Origin: Bacteroidales bacterium | GTDB lineage: Bacteria > Bacteroidota > Bacteroidia > Bacteroidales > WCHB1-69 | Direction of reading: 5' to 3' | Length of the DNA stretch: 64,000 nt | Assembly (NCBI GenBank): GCA_024400635.1 | Contig: JAKSMI010000002.1 | Coordinates: 394,138-458,137, forward strand | Part shown: in pieces, positions 15,627 to 29,200 of the stretch | How positions within the stretch are numbered: position 1 is the first letter of the stretch | Layout: the number at the start of each line of letters is the position of its first letter | The notes under the pieces: generated by a model | The model's input: only the letters and a program-made list of their open reading frames with translations | Told to the model about the DNA's origin: nothing | Databases searched by the model: none | Program-made: the position numbers and the translations under genes

Positions 15627-18600
15627 ATGGCTTCATTAAGAAAAGATAATAATACAAGAAAAGAATTTTCGAGAATCACCGTCAGTTTGGCCTCTCCCGA
15701 AAAGATTCTCGACCAATCACATGGCGAGGTTCTGAAACCGGAGACCATCAACTACAGAACTTATAAGCCCGAACGTGATGGTTTGTTCTGCGAAAAGATT
15801 TTCGGACCCGTGAAGGACTGGGAATGCAACTGCGGTAAATATAAGAGAATCCGCTACAAAGGTACCGTCTGCGACCGTTGCGGTGTGGAAGTTACCGAAC
15901 GCAAAGTCCGACGTGAACGCATGGGACATATTCAACTGGTGGTTCCCGTCGCTCATATCTGGTTCTTCAAATCAGCACCTAACAAAATTGGTTCGCTGCT
16001 CGGATTGTCATCCAAAAGTCTCGAATCGGTTATCTACTACGAAAACTACTTGGTAATCCAGGCTGGTGACGCAGAAGGTTTCCAATTCAGGGAAAAGAAA
16101 GATAAAGAAAAGAAAGACGATGTTCTCGTTAAAGAAAGAGCTCTGCTCAGCGAAGAAGAATATTATAATGTTATTGATAATCTTCCTCCAGAAAATCGTC
16201 TGCTTGATGATACCGATCCTCATAAATTCATCGCAAAGATGGGTGCTGAGGCCCTTTATGATTTGCTTGTTAAGGTTGACTTGGATAAGGAATCATACGA
16301 ATTGCGCGACCGTGCCAATACCGAAACTTCGGAACAGAGAAAACAGGAAATTCTGAAACGTCTCCATGTCTTCGAAGCTTTCCGTGATAGCCGCCGCCGC
16401 GCAGTGAATAAACCCGAATGGATGATTATCAAAATCGTTCCGGTTATTCCTCCAGACCTTCGCCCCCTCGTTCCATTGGATGGTGGCCGTTTCGCAACCT
16501 CCGACTTGAACGAACTCTATCGTCGTGTCATCATTAGAAATAATCGTTTGAAACGACTCATCGAAATCAAGGCCCCCGATGTCATTATGCGTAATGAAAA
16601 GCGTATGCTTCAGGAAGCTGTTGATTCATTGTTCGACAATTCACGAAAGTCAAATTCCGTTAAGACAGAATCCAATAGAGCTCTTAAATCCTTGTCGGAC
16701 AGCTTGAAGGGTAAACAAGGTCGTTTCCGTCAGAACTTGTTGGGTAAACGTGTTGACTATTCAGGTCGTTCCGTTATCGTCGTTGGTCCTGAATTGCACA
16801 TGAACGAATGTGGTCTGCCGAAAGATATGGCTGCTGAATTGTTCAAGCCATTTATCATCCGCAAGATTTTGGAAAGAGGCATCGCCAAGACCGTTAAATC
16901 CGCAAAGAAAGTTGTCGAAAGAAAGGAACCCATCATTTGGGAAATCCTTGAAAACATATTGAAAGGACACCCTGTGATGCTGAACCGTGCTCCTACGTTG
17001 CACCGTTTGGGTATCCAGGCATTCCAACCCAAGTTGGTAGAAGGTAAGGCTATCCGTTTGCACCCCTTGTGCTGTACGGCATTCAACGCTGACTTCGATG
17101 GTGACCAGATGGCTGTCCACGTTCCCCTTGGGAATGCCGCCGTGTTGGAAGCCCAGATGCTGATGCTTGCCTCTCACAATATTTTGAATCCTGCTAATGG
17201 TGCACCTATTACCGTGCCTTCTCAGGATATGGTTTTGGGCCTTTATTATATTACGAAAGAATTGCACTCTACCCCAGATCAGCCCGTTTTGGGTGAAGGT
17301 CGTAAGTTCTACGCTCCTGAAGAAGTGCTTATCGCTTTCAATGAAAAGAAAGTCCATCTGAATGCTTGCATCAAGTGCCGTGTTGACCTTAAGGGCGATG
17401 GCAATATGGTGCTGACAGATACTACCGTTGGTCGTATCATCTTTAACCAGGTGGTTCCCGTAGGATTTGGATTTATCAACAAACTGCTGACAAAGAAATA
17501 TTTACGTCAGATTATCGGTGATGTTTTGGCTAAGTTCGGTAATGCCATAACTGCTAAGTTCCTTGATGATATCATGGGAATGGGCTTCCGTATGGCATTC
17601 GAAGGCGGTCTGTCATTCAATTTGGGTGATGTGATTATTCCTGAAGAAAAGAAAACCTTGATTCAGGCTGCTAATGCTGAAATTGATGGCATCAATGCCA
17701 ATTTGAATATGGGTTTCATCACGGCTAACGAAAAATACAACCAGGTAATTGATCTTTGGTCACAAACCAATGCTCAGTTGACAAACATCCTGATGGATCA
17801 AATCGCCAAGGACAAGCAAGGCTTCAACAGTGTTTACATGATGTGTGATTCTGGCGCTCGTGGTTCTCGTGAACAGATTCGTCAGCTGTCAGGTATGCGT
17901 GGTTTGATGGCTAAACCTACAAAGGCTGGTGCTTCCGGTGGTGAAATTATCGAAAACCCGATTTTGTCAAACTTCAAGGAGGGTCTGTCCGTATTGGAAT
18001 ACTTCATTTCAACTCACGGTGCTCGTAAGGGTTTGGCCGATACCGCTTTGAAGACCGCTGATGCTGGATACTTGACCCGTCGTCTTGTTGACGTATCTCA
18101 TGATGTTATCGTTAACGAAGTTGACTGTGGTACCTTGCGTGGTATGACTGTTTCCGCAGTTAAGAAAAACGAAACTATCGTTGAATCATTATATGACAGA
18201 ATGTTGGGCCGTGTTTCACTGCACGATATCTATCATCCGCAAACGGGTGAGTTGATTATCAAAGCTGGTGAAGAATTGACGGAAAGCATTTGCAAGATTA
18301 TCGAAGATTCGCCTATCGAAGAAGTTGAAATCCGTTCGGTGCCTACTTGCGAATCCAAACATGGTGTTTGCCAAAAATGCTATGGCCGAAACTTGGCTAC
18401 CGGTAAGATGGTTCAAATGGGTGAGGCTGTGGGTATCATCGCTGCCCAGGCTATTGGCGAACCTGGTACCCAGTTGACACTGCGTACGTTCCACGTCGGT
18501 GGTGTTGCTGGCGGTGCCGCCGCTGATAAGCAAATTGATGCGCCCCATGCAGGTCAACTGGTTATTGATGAATTGCGTGCTATCGACAAGGGCGATTATT

Positions 18601-19931
18601 ATGAAGTAATCGGTCGTGCAGCTGAAATGAAAATCGTGGATGTTAAAACAGGGGTTGTTCTTTACTCCGCTAACATTCCTTACGGTTCCAAATTGTATTA
18701 TAAAAATGGTGACAACGTTGAAAAAGGTGACAAGATTGCTGAATGGGATCCTTACAATGCAGTTATCATTTCCGATGTCCCAGGTCATATTGAACTCAAC
18801 GACTTCATCGAAGGCGTTACCTTCCGTGTTGAAATCGACGACCAGTCTGGCGTTCAGGATGCCGTGGTTATCGAAAGCCGTGTGAAGACCAAGAACCCAA
18901 GCATCGCCGTTTTGGACGATCAGGATAATGTGGTCAGAACCTTTGACATTCCAGTTGGCGCTCGTTTGTCTGTTGGTAATGGTCAGGAAATCGAAGCTGG
19001 TGAAGTCCTCGTTAAGATTCCACGTTCCTTCGGTAAGGCAAGCGATATTACCGGCGGTCTTCCACGTGTTCAGGAACTTTTCGAAGCCCGCGACACTTCT
19101 GATCCCGCTATCGTATCAGAAATTGAAGGTTTCGTTACTTTCGACAAGAAATTGAAACGTGGTAACAAACGTGCTATTCAGGTCACTTCCCGTACAGGTG
19201 AAAAGAAAGAATACCTTATTCCTACTTCAAAGCAGATCCTGGTTCAGGAAAACGACTTCGTTCATGCAGGTACCCCACTCTCCGATGGTGCTCTCACTCC
19301 TTCAAGCATCTTGAACATTAAGGGTGCTATGAAAGTTCAGGAATATATCATCAACGAAATTCAGGATGTTTACCGTATGCAGCAGGTTAAGATCAACGAT
19401 AAGCACTTCGAAGTTATCGTTCGTCAGATGATGCGTAAGGTTGAAATCGAAGACCCAGGTGATACTAAGTTCTTGCAGGGCGAGTTGATTAATAAAATCG
19501 ACTTCCAGGAAGAAAATGATATGATTTGGGAAAAGAAAGTCGTTGTTGATCCAGGTGATTCTGAAACCTTCCAGAAAGGCCAGATCGTCAATCCGAAGGC
19601 TCTCCGCGATGAAAACTCATTGCTGAAACGTAAAGACCTTAAGCCTGTTGAAGTTCGTAGTACGCATCCTGCCACTGGTAAACCCATCCTTCAGGGTATT
19701 ACTCGCGCCGCATTGCAGACCCGCAGCTTCATCTCAGCCGCTTCCTTCCAGGAAACCACCAAGGTGCTTACCGAAGCCGCTATCAACGCTAAGACCGATA
19801 CCCTCGACGGTATGAAGGAAAATGTTATCGTTGGTAACTTGATTCCTGCCGGTACAGGTCTGAAATGCTACCAGAATATTCAGGTTGGTTCGATGGAAGA
19901 ATATCAGACTTTGATGGCTTCCAAGGAGTAA
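15627..19931 (+). CDS. rpoC: DNA-directed RNA polymerase subunit beta'
   Basis: 1434 residues; carries the catalytic Mg-binding motif NADFDGDQ at 487-494. The N-terminal zinc finger ([20 protein letters not shown]) is intact, and the second zinc site is formed near CGTLRG (~834) and [16 protein letters not shown] (~905-920). The bridge-helix and trigger-loop region includes [16 protein letters not shown]. Length agrees with Bacteroidetes beta' subunits. It is followed after 21 bp by the DUF3467 gene. Confidence 0.98.
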   Translation: MASLRKDNNTRKEFSRITVSLASPEKILDQSHGEVLKPETINYRTYKPERDGLFCEKIFGPVKDWECNCGKYKRIRYKGTVCDRCGVEVTERKVRRERMGHIQLVVPVAHIWFFKSAPNKIGSLLGLSSKSLESVIYYENYLVIQAGDAEGFQFREKKDKEKKDDVLVKERALLSEEEYYNVIDNLPPENRLLDDTDPHKFIAKMGAEALYDLLVKVDLDKESYELRDRANTETSEQRKQEILKRLHVFEAFRDSRRRAVNKPEWMIIKIVPVIPPDLRPLVPLDGGRFATSDLNELYRRVIIRNNRLKRLIEIKAPDVIMRNEKRMLQEAVDSLFDNSRKSNSVKTESNRALKSLSDSLKGKQGRFRQNLLGKRVDYSGRSVIVVGPELHMNECGLPKDMAAELFKPFIIRKILERGIAKTVKSAKKVVERKEPIIWEILENILKGHPVMLNRAPTLHRLGIQAFQPKLVEGKAIRLHPLCCTAFNADFDGDQMAVHVPLGNAAVLEAQMLMLASHNILNPANGAPITVPSQDMVLGLYYITKELHSTPDQPVLGEGRKFYAPEEVLIAFNEKKVHLNACIKCRVDLKGDGNMVLTDTTVGRIIFNQVVPVGFGFINKLLTKKYLRQIIGDVLAKFGNAITAKFLDDIMGMGFRMAFEGGLSFNLGDVIIPEEKKTLIQAANAEIDGINANLNMGFITANEKYNQVIDLWSQTNAQLTNILMDQIAKDKQGFNSVYMMCDSGARGSREQIRQLSGMRGLMAKPTKAGASGGEIIENPILSNFKEGLSVLEYFISTHGARKGLADTALKTADAGYLTRRLVDVSHDVIVNEVDCGTLRGMTVSAVKKNETIVESLYDRMLGRVSLHDIYHPQTGELIIKAGEELTESICKIIEDSPIEEVEIRSVPTCESKHGVCQKCYGRNLATGKMVQMGEAVGIIAAQAIGEPGTQLTLRTFHVGGVAGGAAADKQIDAPHAGQLVIDELRAIDKGDYYEVIGRAAEMKIVDVKTGVVLYSANIPYGSKLYYKNGDNVEKGDKIAEWDPYNAVIISDVPGHIELNDFIEGVTFRVEIDDQSGVQDAVVIESRVKTKNPSIAVLDDQDNVVRTFDIPVGARLSVGNGQEIEAGEVLVKIPRSFGKASDITGGLPRVQELFEARDTSDPAIVSEIEGFVTFDKKLKRGNKRAIQVTSRTGEKKEYLIPTSKQILVQENDFVHAGTPLSDGALTPSSILNIKGAMKVQEYIINEIQDVYRMQQVKINDKHFEVIVRQMMRKVEIEDPGDTKFLQGELINKIDFQEENDMIWEKKVVVDPGDSETFQKGQIVNPKALRDENSLLKRKDLKPVEVRSTHPATGKPILQGITRAALQTRSFISAASFQETTKVLTEAAINAKTDTLDGMKENVIVGNLIPAGTGLKCYQNIQVGSMEEYQTLMASKE

Positions 19932-19952
19932 AATTTTGATAATTAAGTAATT

Positions 19953-20249
19953 ATGGCAGAACAGAAAATTGACATCAATATTAATGAAGAAGTTGCCGCC
20001 GGCATCTATTCTAATTTTTCTATCATCACTCATTCTAATGCGGAATTTATTATTGATTTCGCGGCAATGATGCCTGGAATGCCCAAAGGTACTGTTCGCT
20101 CTCGTATCGTGATGACCCCTCAGAACGCTAAACGTCTTCTCAATGCCTTGGCTGACAATTTGGCAAAATATGAAGAGAAAAATGGTGTGATTACAGAAAA
20201 TCGTCCTGATACTATTCCCATCATCGGTGGTAATGGCGGTTTGGCATAA
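19953..20249 (+). CDS. DUF3467 protein
   Basis: 98 residues. The sequence (EEVAAGIYSNFSIITHSNAEF; DFAAMMPGMPKGTVRSRIVM; NAKRLLNALADNLAKYEE) fits the DUF3467 family, commonly found directly behind rpoC in Bacteroidetes. Function is unknown; conserved linkage suggests a role tied to transcription or translation. It starts 21 bp after rpoC and is probably the last gene of that transcript, because rpsO has its own promoter box. The rpsL-rpsG-fusA genes that I would expect next are absent. Confidence 0.85.
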   Translation: MAEQKIDININEEVAAGIYSNFSIITHSNAEFIIDFAAMMPGMPKGTVRSRIVMTPQNAKRLLNALADNLAKYEEKNGVITENRPDTIPIIGGNGGLA

Positions 20250-20289
20250 AAATTAGAATAATGGGTGGAAAAGTAAAAGAAAAATTTTG

Positions 20290-20297
20290 TATTTTTG
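20290..20297 (+). promoter_or_regulatory. Bacteroidetes -7 box for rpsO
   Basis: TATTTTTG followed by CAC, 48 bp before the rpsO ATG; a clear TAnnTTTG match. Confidence 0.65.
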
Positions 20298-20345
20298 CAC
20301 CCCGAAAATAGAATCGTATAAAAAGTTATAAAAGTAAATTGAATT

Positions 20346-20615
20346 ATGTATTTAACAACAGACGTTAAACAGAAGATTTTTGCAGATTACGGAAAAAGTC
20401 AAGTTGACACCGGCTCACCAGAAAGCCAAATTGCTTTGTTCACCCACCGTATTAAACATCTTACGGAACATATGAAAACCAACAAGAAAGACCTTGCTAC
20501 TAAACGTTCCTTGATCGCTTTGGTTGGTAAGAGAAAGAAAATGTTGGAATATCTGAAAGAACAAGACATCGAACGCTACAGAGCTATCGTTAAGAAGTTA
20601 GGTTTAAGAAAATAA
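20346..20615 (+). CDS. rpsO: 30S ribosomal protein S15
   Basis: 89 residues; binds the central domain of 16S rRNA early in 30S assembly and makes an intersubunit bridge. Conserved segments are DTGSPESQIALFTHRI, HLTEHMKTNKKDLATKRSL and the C-terminal RYRAIVKKLGLRK. It has its own promoter box and is followed by an intrinsic terminator, then pnp, the same pairing as in many bacteria. Confidence 0.97.
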   Translation: MYLTTDVKQKIFADYGKSQVDTGSPESQIALFTHRIKHLTEHMKTNKKDLATKRSLIALVGKRKKMLEYLKEQDIERYRAIVKKLGLRK

Positions 20616-20640
20616 AATTTTCAACATAATTAAAGTACGA

Positions 20641-20669
20641 AAGGCAATTTCTTGCAAATTGCCTTTTTT
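20641..20669 (+). terminator. Intrinsic terminator between rpsO and pnp
   Basis: AAGGCAATTT and AAATTGCCTT form a perfect stem with a CTTGC loop, followed by a T-run. Confidence 0.85.
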
Positions 20670-20702
20670 GCTATTATTATGCTTTTTAAAGAAAGGAAAA
20701 AC

Positions 20703-22949
20703 ATGTCAGATAACAATATCTCCTTTGAAACATTAGGAACAGAATTAAGTTTCGACTTGGGCGACGGCCGTCAGGTGACGATTGAAACCGGCCGCTTGGC
20801 CAAACAAGCCGACGGCGCTGCTGTGGTTCGTATGGGCAATACAATGCTCCTTGCTACCGTCTGCTGCAAAAAAGAAGCTGCGGAAAATGCGGACTTCATG
20901 CCGTTGCAGGTTGAATATCAAGAAAAATATGCCGCTGTGGGTCGTTTTCCCGGTGGTTTCTTCAAACGCGAGGCGCGTCCTTCAGAATATGAAATCCTCA
21001 TCGCTCGTCTCGTTGACCGTGCCTTGCGTCCGCTTTTCCCAAGCAATTTTCACGCGGAAACCCAGGTGCTGGTCACTTTGATTTCTGGCGATAAGAATAA
21101 TTTACCCGACGCGTTGGCCTGCCTCGCAGCTTCATCTGCCTTGGCAGTTTCCAACATCCCATTTGAAGGTCCAATCTCCGAAGTACGCGTTGGCCGTGTT
21201 GATGGTCAAATGGTCATCAACCCCACCGTTGAGCAAATGGAAAATTCAGACATCGATATGATTGTTGCCGCTTCTATGGACAACATCATGATGGTGGAAG
21301 GCGAAATGAAGGAAATCTCCGAACAGGATATGGTAGATGCCCTCAACTTCGCTCATCAGGCTATCAAAATCCAATGCCAAGCCCAGCTCGATCTCGCGGC
21401 TAAAGTGCCAACGGCTAATCCCAAACGCGAATATTGCCACGAAAATAATGACGAAGAACTGCGTGAACGCGTAAACAAGGAAACCTATGACAAGGTTTAT
21501 GCCATCGCTAAATCCTTCATGGGCAAACACGAACGCAATGACGCTTTCGACGCTATCCTCGCAGAATTTTTGGAAACAATTCCCGAAGAAGAACGCGATG
21601 AAAAAGAACCTATGGCTCAGCGTTATTATCACGATGTTCAGTATCATGCCATGCGTAATATGATTCTGAACGAACGCGTCCGTCTTGATGGTCGTAAAAT
21701 GGATGAAATCCGTCCCATCTGGATCAAGACTGATTACCTGCCATCTGCTCATGGCTCGGCTATTTTTACCCGTGGTGAAACACAGTCTTTGGCAACTTGT
21801 ACTTTGGGTACCAAGTTGGATGAACAAACCATTGATGGCGCTGTTGTAGAAGGTACTAACCGTTTCTTGTTGCACTATAACTTTCCTCCATTTTCAGTAG
21901 GTGAAGTGAAAGCAATTCGTAGCACCGGTCGTCGCGAAATCGGTCACGGCAATTTGGCCAACCGCGCCCTTAAGCCGATGATCCCGCTTGATGATCCAAG
22001 TTTCCCTTATACCGTACGCGTAGTTTCCGATATCCTCGAATCCAATGGTAGTTCTTCTATGGCTACCGTTTGCGCGGGTACTTTGGCATTACTCGATTGC
22101 GGTGTGAAGATGAAAAAGCCCGTTTCAGGTATTGCTATGGGTTTGATTACCGATGAAGAAACAGGTAAATATGCTATCTTATCCGATATTTTGGGCGATG
22201 AAGACCACCTTGGTGACATGGACTTCAAGGTTTGTGGTACCGCTGACGGTATCACCGCTTGCCAAATGGATATCAAGATTAATGGTTTGTCATCCGAAAG
22301 AATGGCAGAAGCTTTGGAACAGGCCAAACGTGGCAGATTGTTCATTTTGGGTAAGATTAATGAAGCCATGCCCGCTCCGCGTGAAGATTACAAACCTTTC
22401 GTTCCGAGAATCGTTCAGATGCAGGTTCCGAAAGAATTCATCGGTGCTATTATCGGCCCTGGCGGCAAAATCATCCAGGAAATGCAGCGTGAAACCAACA
22501 CCGTTATTAATATTGAAGAAGTCGGAGCATTTGGCGTTGTTGACATCGCCGCAGCTAATGTTGACGATATCAATGCCGCTGTTGCACGTATCAAAGCCAT
22601 TACGCAAGTTCCGGAAGTTGGTGAAGTTTATCACGGCGTAGTGAAGAGCATTATGCCTTTCGGCGCTTTCGTTGAGTTCTTGCCAGGTCAGGACGGACTG
22701 CTTCACATTTCAGAAGTGGATTACAAGCGATTGGAAAACCTTGATGGCATCTTGAAAGAAGGCGACGAACTTGATGTCAAGTTGGTGGCTATTGATGAGA
22801 AAACGGGCAAGTTCAGACTTTCACGCAAAGTGCTGATGCCGAAGCCGGAAGGTTATGTTGAACCCGAACGTAAACCACGTCCTGAAGGTCATAACGGTCC
22901 TCGTCGCGACGGACACGGCCGCCCGCCAAGAAGACCGGAAAACAAATAA
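20703..22949 (+). CDS. pnp: Polyribonucleotide nucleotidyltransferase (PNPase)
   Basis: About 748 residues; degrades RNA 3'-5' by phosphorolysis. Two RNase PH cores are joined by a helical linker, with the active core rich in [16 protein letters not shown] and [19 protein letters not shown] domain ([20 protein letters not shown]) and an S1 domain ([20 protein letters not shown]) follow, with a basic proline-rich tail. The ATG at 20703 is preferred: it has an AAGGAAAA ribosome-binding sequence and lies beyond the rpsO terminator. In-frame TTG (20652) and ATG (20679) codons overlap or crowd that terminator. Confidence 0.95.
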   Translation: MSDNNISFETLGTELSFDLGDGRQVTIETGRLAKQADGAAVVRMGNTMLLATVCCKKEAAENADFMPLQVEYQEKYAAVGRFPGGFFKREARPSEYEILIARLVDRALRPLFPSNFHAETQVLVTLISGDKNNLPDALACLAASSALAVSNIPFEGPISEVRVGRVDGQMVINPTVEQMENSDIDMIVAASMDNIMMVEGEMKEISEQDMVDALNFAHQAIKIQCQAQLDLAAKVPTANPKREYCHENNDEELRERVNKETYDKVYAIAKSFMGKHERNDAFDAILAEFLETIPEEERDEKEPMAQRYYHDVQYHAMRNMILNERVRLDGRKMDEIRPIWIKTDYLPSAHGSAIFTRGETQSLATCTLGTKLDEQTIDGAVVEGTNRFLLHYNFPPFSVGEVKAIRSTGRREIGHGNLANRALKPMIPLDDPSFPYTVRVVSDILESNGSSSMATVCAGTLALLDCGVKMKKPVSGIAMGLITDEETGKYAILSDILGDEDHLGDMDFKVCGTADGITACQMDIKINGLSSERMAEALEQAKRGRLFILGKINEAMPAPREDYKPFVPRIVQMQVPKEFIGAIIGPGGKIIQEMQRETNTVINIEEVGAFGVVDIAAANVDDINAAVARIKAITQVPEVGEVYHGVVKSIMPFGAFVEFLPGQDGLLHISEVDYKRLENLDGILKEGDELDVKLVAIDEKTGKFRLSRKVLMPKPEGYVEPERKPRPEGHNGPRRDGHGRPPRRPENK

Positions 22950-22959
22950 AGTAAATGTT

Positions 22960-22986
22960 AGAGACGGACATGTTCCGTCTCTTTTT
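22960..22986 (+). terminator. Intrinsic terminator after pnp
   Basis: AGAGACGG and CCGTCTCT pair around an ACATGTT loop and are followed by TTTT. Confidence 0.85.
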
Positions 22987-23145
22987 GTTTTGCCCCGCAG
23001 GCAGATTCGTGCCGCCATGCTGATTCTTGCTGTTGTTTGTGTTGAATTTTTATTATTAACTTTTATTAACATTTTTATTTTACTGATAATCATTTATATG
23101 GATAAAAACTTTTGCATAAATGATGATTCGTATGGATTATTTATG

Positions 23146-23153
23146 TACTTTTG
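23146..23153 (+). promoter_or_regulatory. Bacteroidetes -7 box for the giant surface protein
   Basis: TACTTTTG followed by CAAAC matches TAnnTTTG, 65 bp upstream of the ATG at 23219. Confidence 0.6.
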
Positions 23154-23218
23154 CAAACTTTTTTAACGCGAGTAAAATTTGTATCATTAAATAGGTAATA
23201 AATAAAATAACATACGCA

Positions 23219-26200
23219 ATGAAAAAAAATCTACTTTTATTTTTAAGCTTATTGGTTTTGTCCATTACCACTGCCTATGCGCAACTCGGCGTGGGACAGC
23301 AATTTGATAATAATGATTTTGAGATTTGGGAGCAAGAATCGGGTTTATCTTCATCGTATAATCATCCGAAATATTGGAATACAATTAATACGGCAACAGA
23401 TATTAATCATGATTTTTTAATTACTGCTCAAATGGCAAGAGATGCTTCATTTGTTACAGAATGTACAGATCAAGGACTGCAGCATCCGGGAAGTACAGGT
23501 GGCTCTTGCGTTCAATTAATGTCTGTATTCAAAGTGGTTAAAGTAGCAAACGGAGGATTGACCTCAGGTCGGTTTAATGCAGCTACATCTGATATGACAT
23601 CAGGAAACTATACAAAAAATTGCACATATACAGCAAGTACAAGTGGCTATAATAAGGTATTAACTGCCTATCCTGATTCAATGTATATTTGGGCCAAAAC
23701 TGTAATGGCAAGTAATCAAAATGCTCGAATAAATGTGGTTTTACATAATAATTCTTTGGCAAGTAATTCTTCATATTATCAAGATCCAGCACCAACATCG
23801 TCAAGTAATAGTGTTGTTAATACATCAGGATCTAGCAATGAAGCAAAGGTTGTTGCAAAAGCAACAAGTAATTTTAACACAAGTGGATATTGGACAAAAC
23901 TTGAAATTGAATTTGACTATGATACATATATTTCAAACAATACTACTCCTTCGTTTATATTAGCTACTTTTTCCACGAATCAAATACAAGGTGGAGGAAA
24001 AACGGGAGACAAATTATTTTTGGACGATATTATCCTCATCTACAATACCCGCTTGGCATACTTGAATGTTAATGGACAAAGTATTGCTAATTTCAATCCT
24101 AATGTCTTGAATTATAGTTTGGATTTATGTCAAGGTGCTGACTTCCCAACGATTACTTTTGATAAACAATCAGTTCACGCAACGGCAACTTGTACTCATC
24201 CGGCTACCGTGGAAGAACCTTATACTGAGATAAAGGTTACACACCGAAATCAGGAATCTGATGATAACGTATCTAAGGTTTACCGTATTAATTATAATAT
24301 CATCTCAACCGATGCCCCTGCTTTTGCATCTTCTACAGTAAACAAATGTGAAGGTGTTCCGGTTCAAATTACACCTACCAATGCGAATATTTCTTCTTGT
24401 AAGTGGTACACGCAAAGTGAAGGGGGCAACGCAATCTATACGGGTATAACATACACATGCCAATCCAATAGCACAGTTACTTATTATGTATCTTCATTTC
24501 ATAATACTTGTGGGGAAAGTCAGACACGTACGCCCATCACAGTTGACATTGTGCCAACGCCCACAATTCCTTCATTGTCAAATGTAGATCGTTGCGGTGC
24601 CGGTGAGGTGACTTTGTCGGTGGAAAATCCTAACAATGATTATACCTATACCTGGAAACAAGGTAACAATGCGGTTTATACCGGCTCAAGCTACACTCCC
24701 AATTTGTCGTCCACAACCACTTATTCGGTTACGGCAAGTCAGAATGGTTGTGCAAGTTCGGCAGCCAGTGTTACCGCAACCATCAACAGTATCCCTTCAA
24801 ATCCAACAGTTCAAGGAGCATCCCGTTGCGGTGCTGGCGAGGTAATACTTCAGGCCACCCCCGGAACGGATGGCACCTGCCAATGGTTTGCAGCAGCTGA
24901 AGGTGGAGATCCTCTTAATGAAGGAGATAATTATTCTCCATCATTGAATGCAACGACAAGTTATTACGTTCATACCTATGTTGCCAACACGGGATGTCAT
25001 TCAAGTCGCGTTCCTGTTACCGCTACCATAAACGATGTTCCTGCCGCGCCAGTAATGGCTGAGGCTCAGCCCGTTTGCTACGGTAACGATATAACGCTCA
25101 GCGTGAATAATCCTTCGGAAAGCTATATCTACAATTGGTATGATCCCGTTAGTGGTGATAGCATTCACACTGGAACAAGCTACACGATTGAAGGCATACA
25201 GCAAGAAACGACACTCACGGTGAAAACAGTTTCTGAAAACAGTTGTCTTAGCGAGGGAACCGACATCACCGCCCAGGTTAATGAACTTCCGGACACTCCA
25301 AATGCTACTGGCGCGTCGGTTTGCGTTGGCGAATCCGTGACTTTGCACGCTGATATAGATAATGGTATGGAAGCCCGCTGGTACGATGTTGCCGAAGGCG
25401 GCGAATCATTATCATCACAGGCCGATTATTCACCAGTCAACTTGACCGTTGGAAGTCATACTTTCTATGTAAGCCAATACAACACCACTACCGGTTGCGA
25501 GGGCGCTCGCACAGCTGTAGTCGCTACAGTGAAGGCTACTCCTGTTCAACCCGTTGTGGATGGTGTTGCCCGTTGTGGAGAAGGCTCCGTTGTTTTGACT
25601 GTCAGCAACGTTCCGTCATCACAGGCACCCACTTACCAGTGGTTCGCCACGGCTGAGGGTGGCGTAGTTTTGAATGAAGGCGCAAGCTATGCAATACAAT
25701 CTCTCACCGAAACAACTACCTATTATGTGCAGGCTGTTGAGGATGGATGTGTCAGTGCTCGTACGGCAGCGATGGCAACCATTCATGCAATTCCAAGTAC
25801 TCCTTTGGCGCAGAATGTTGCCCGTTGTGGTAATGGTACCGTGGTTATAAACGCCGAGCCGGCAGACAATTGTGTTTGCAAATGGTATGATAGTCAGGAT
25901 GTGGCTATCGTGTCAGGTTTGAGTAATGACGATAAGACCTTGACAACTTCTTATTTGCAAATAGGTAATTATACTTATAATGTAAAATCATATAATGAAA
26001 CTACAGGTTGCTATGGCGAGGCTAAAGTTATCGAAGTAGTGGTTTCACCGAATCCTGGCACGCCAGTGGTTTCAAATAAATCGCGTTGCGGTGCCGGCGA
26101 TGTTGAGTTGACGGCGCAGCCGGGCAACAACGCCAATACCTGCCGTTGGTATGCCAACGATGAATTGCTGGCAACGGCAACCAATTATACAGCAGAAGGG

Positions 26201-29200
26201 TTGGAAGCAACCACAACATTCAAGGTTTCATCTTACAATTCTGAAAGCGGTTGCGAAAGTAGCAAAAGCAATGTCACAGTCACTATCCATGCGGCACCTG
26301 AGCTTCCTTCAGTAACTGGCAATGATGCTATCTGTGGTTCGGGAGCCCGCAACTTGACAGCAACTCCTGGTGCTAATGCAACCATTTGCCGTTGGTTTGT
26401 TGGTGATGATACTATCTCTTCCAATGTTTATCAAACTGGAAACTTGCTTCAGACTGCCAATTATCAGGTTCAGTCATATAATGCCAATACGAAATGTGCC
26501 AGCGAAAATGTTAATGTTGCCGTTGTGGTTAACGAAATTCCTGCAGCACCCGTAGTGGTTTCCGATACCGTTTGTGAAGGTTCCCAGATTACGCTGAGCG
26601 CCGTCGCTGCCGAAGGTAATACTTGCCGTTGGTTCGCTCAAGAACAAGACGACCTTCCAATCTATACGGGTAATGAATATCAACCACAAGAATTGCCAAC
26701 AGGTACAACTACTTTCTATGTTGACCAGCAGAATGATGAAACCCGGTGCGTAAGTTCAAAAACGTTGGTTTATGCTCGCATCAATGCCGTTTATCATGTC
26801 GATTATCCTGTCGTTGCCTGCGATGAATATACTTGGAATAATGAAACTTTCACTGAAACTGGCGATTACGAACGTACTTTGTCAACCATTGATGGCTGCG
26901 ACAGCATCGTTACTTTACAATTGACCATCAACCGCAGCAAGGAAACTCGCATTGATACCACCGTTTGCGATGTTTTTACTTGGAATGGTCAGGATTATAC
27001 TCAAAGTGGCAACTACGAACAACAATTTGAAACAACTCATCAGTGCGATAGCACAGTTTATATTAATCTTACTGTTAAACACAGTTCTCAATATCAAGAT
27101 CATATTTTCTTGTGCAGTAATGAATTGCCTTTCAATTATTATGATTTGCAACAAATAGAAGAATCGGGAAATTATGAAATTCATACGACCAATTCACAAG
27201 GTTGCGATAGCGTTATTTACTTGACGGTGACTGTCAATACCCAACCTGCGGTTGCAACTAAAATTACTCCTGCGGTCCGCTGCGGTGAGGGCGAAGTTAC
27301 CTTGTCAGCTCAAGCAGGTGCTAATGGCGCAATTTGCCGCTGGTATGTTTCTCAAGATGCGGAAGAACCTGCTTTCGAAGGTGCTCAATTCACTATCAAT
27401 AATTTGAGTGAAACGACAACTTATTTTGTGTCATCTTATAATGATTATAATGGACATCCTTGTGAAAGTGCTCGTCAGGAAGTTACGGCCACTATCAATG
27501 AAATTCCGCAAATTCCTCAGGTCGATGCAACCTATCGTTGCGGAGATGGCGCTGTTGAATTTTCAACCTATAACCAAGCCGAAAATATTAATTACCGCTG
27601 GTATTTGACAGCCAATGCCACTACGCCTCAGGCGACCGCTGCCGATTATAGCCCGGTCGTTTATGTTGAAAATGGCACCACTTCTTTCTACGTGGAAAGT
27701 TTCAATACGATTACCAATTGTAAGAGTGCGAGAATTGAAGTTTTGGCAACGGCATACCCAACGCCACAAAATCCATCGTTACAACCCATGAGCCACTGCG
27801 GACCTAATGATTTCAATATTGGCGTCCCCGCGATAGGTTCTTATTATTGGTATAATGGCCTCGATCCAAGAGCCGAAGTTATTAGAGAAGGTTCATCCTC
27901 TGGAAGAATTGAAGAAACAACCAGCTTTTTCATTAGTCATGTTGTCAATTATCAAAATATAAGTTGCGAAAGCGAAAGAAGCGAATTGGTATTGACGATT
28001 TATCCGGTTTATGAACCCCAAACTATTTTCGATACCATTTGCCAAGGCGAAACATACAGCAAATTTGGTATAAGTGAAACATTCGATCAGGCTGGCGAAT
28101 ATGAACGCGTTATCAATGAATTTTCTTCCAACCGGTGCGACAGTTTGGTTACTTTGTCGCTGTTCGTTAAAGAAAACAAAATTTACGATTTTGCGGCTGT
28201 TGCTTGTGATTCATATGATTGGAATGGCGAAATTTTCAATCAAAGCGAAGATATCGTCCGTCATTTCACTTCTTCCAACGGTTGCGACAGTACAGTAACC
28301 TTGCATCTGACCATCAACTATTCGGCTCATACTTCTTTTGAAGCCGTTGCTTGCGATAGCTATTCATGGAACGATAGTACTTACACGCAAAGTGGAGACT
28401 ATGAACAACAATTTAAAACCATCCATGATTGCGATAGCATTGTTACTTTACATCTGACCATCTACAATTCTATCACGACAGAATTCAGCGAAACTGCTTG
28501 CGATAGTTATACATGGAATGACAGTACTTACACTCAAAGTGGCAACTACGAACAACAATTTGAAACATCTCATCATTGCGATAGCACCGTTACTTTGCAC
28601 CTGACGATTAATCATTCTGATAATGTACATTTTGAAGATTTTGTTTGTGCCGGTGCTCATTATAATAATTATGGTTTCGATACAACGATTACAGTTGCGG
28701 GTGTTTACCAATTGATTCATCAGAATGTAAATGCAAAAGCTTGCGATAGTACGACAACTTTGATTTTGACCGTTAATCCGATATACAACCGTACGGTGAA
28801 TATGACGATTTGTGAAACGGCTTTGCCATTCACCTGGGCTGACATTACCTATCCTGCTGGCACCCCCAGTGGTGAATATCAACATACTTATTATGGTCAT
28901 ACGACTTTGAATTGCGATAGTATCGTCAACTTGAATTTGACTATCAGTAACAAGTATATCACTAACTTGAACGAAGATATTTGTGAAGGTAGTAGCTATT
29001 ATTTTGCCGACAAGGATTTGACTGAAACAGGGGTTTACTATGATACTTTGACGGCCGTAAACGGTTGCGACAGTATCGTGATTTTGAACTTGGCCGTTCA
29101 CCAATTGGATACAACCTATTTTGAAGATTTTATCTGTGAAGGCGAAGATTATCAAAAGTATGATTTCGACATTCATTTACCCCAAACCGGTGTCAAAGAA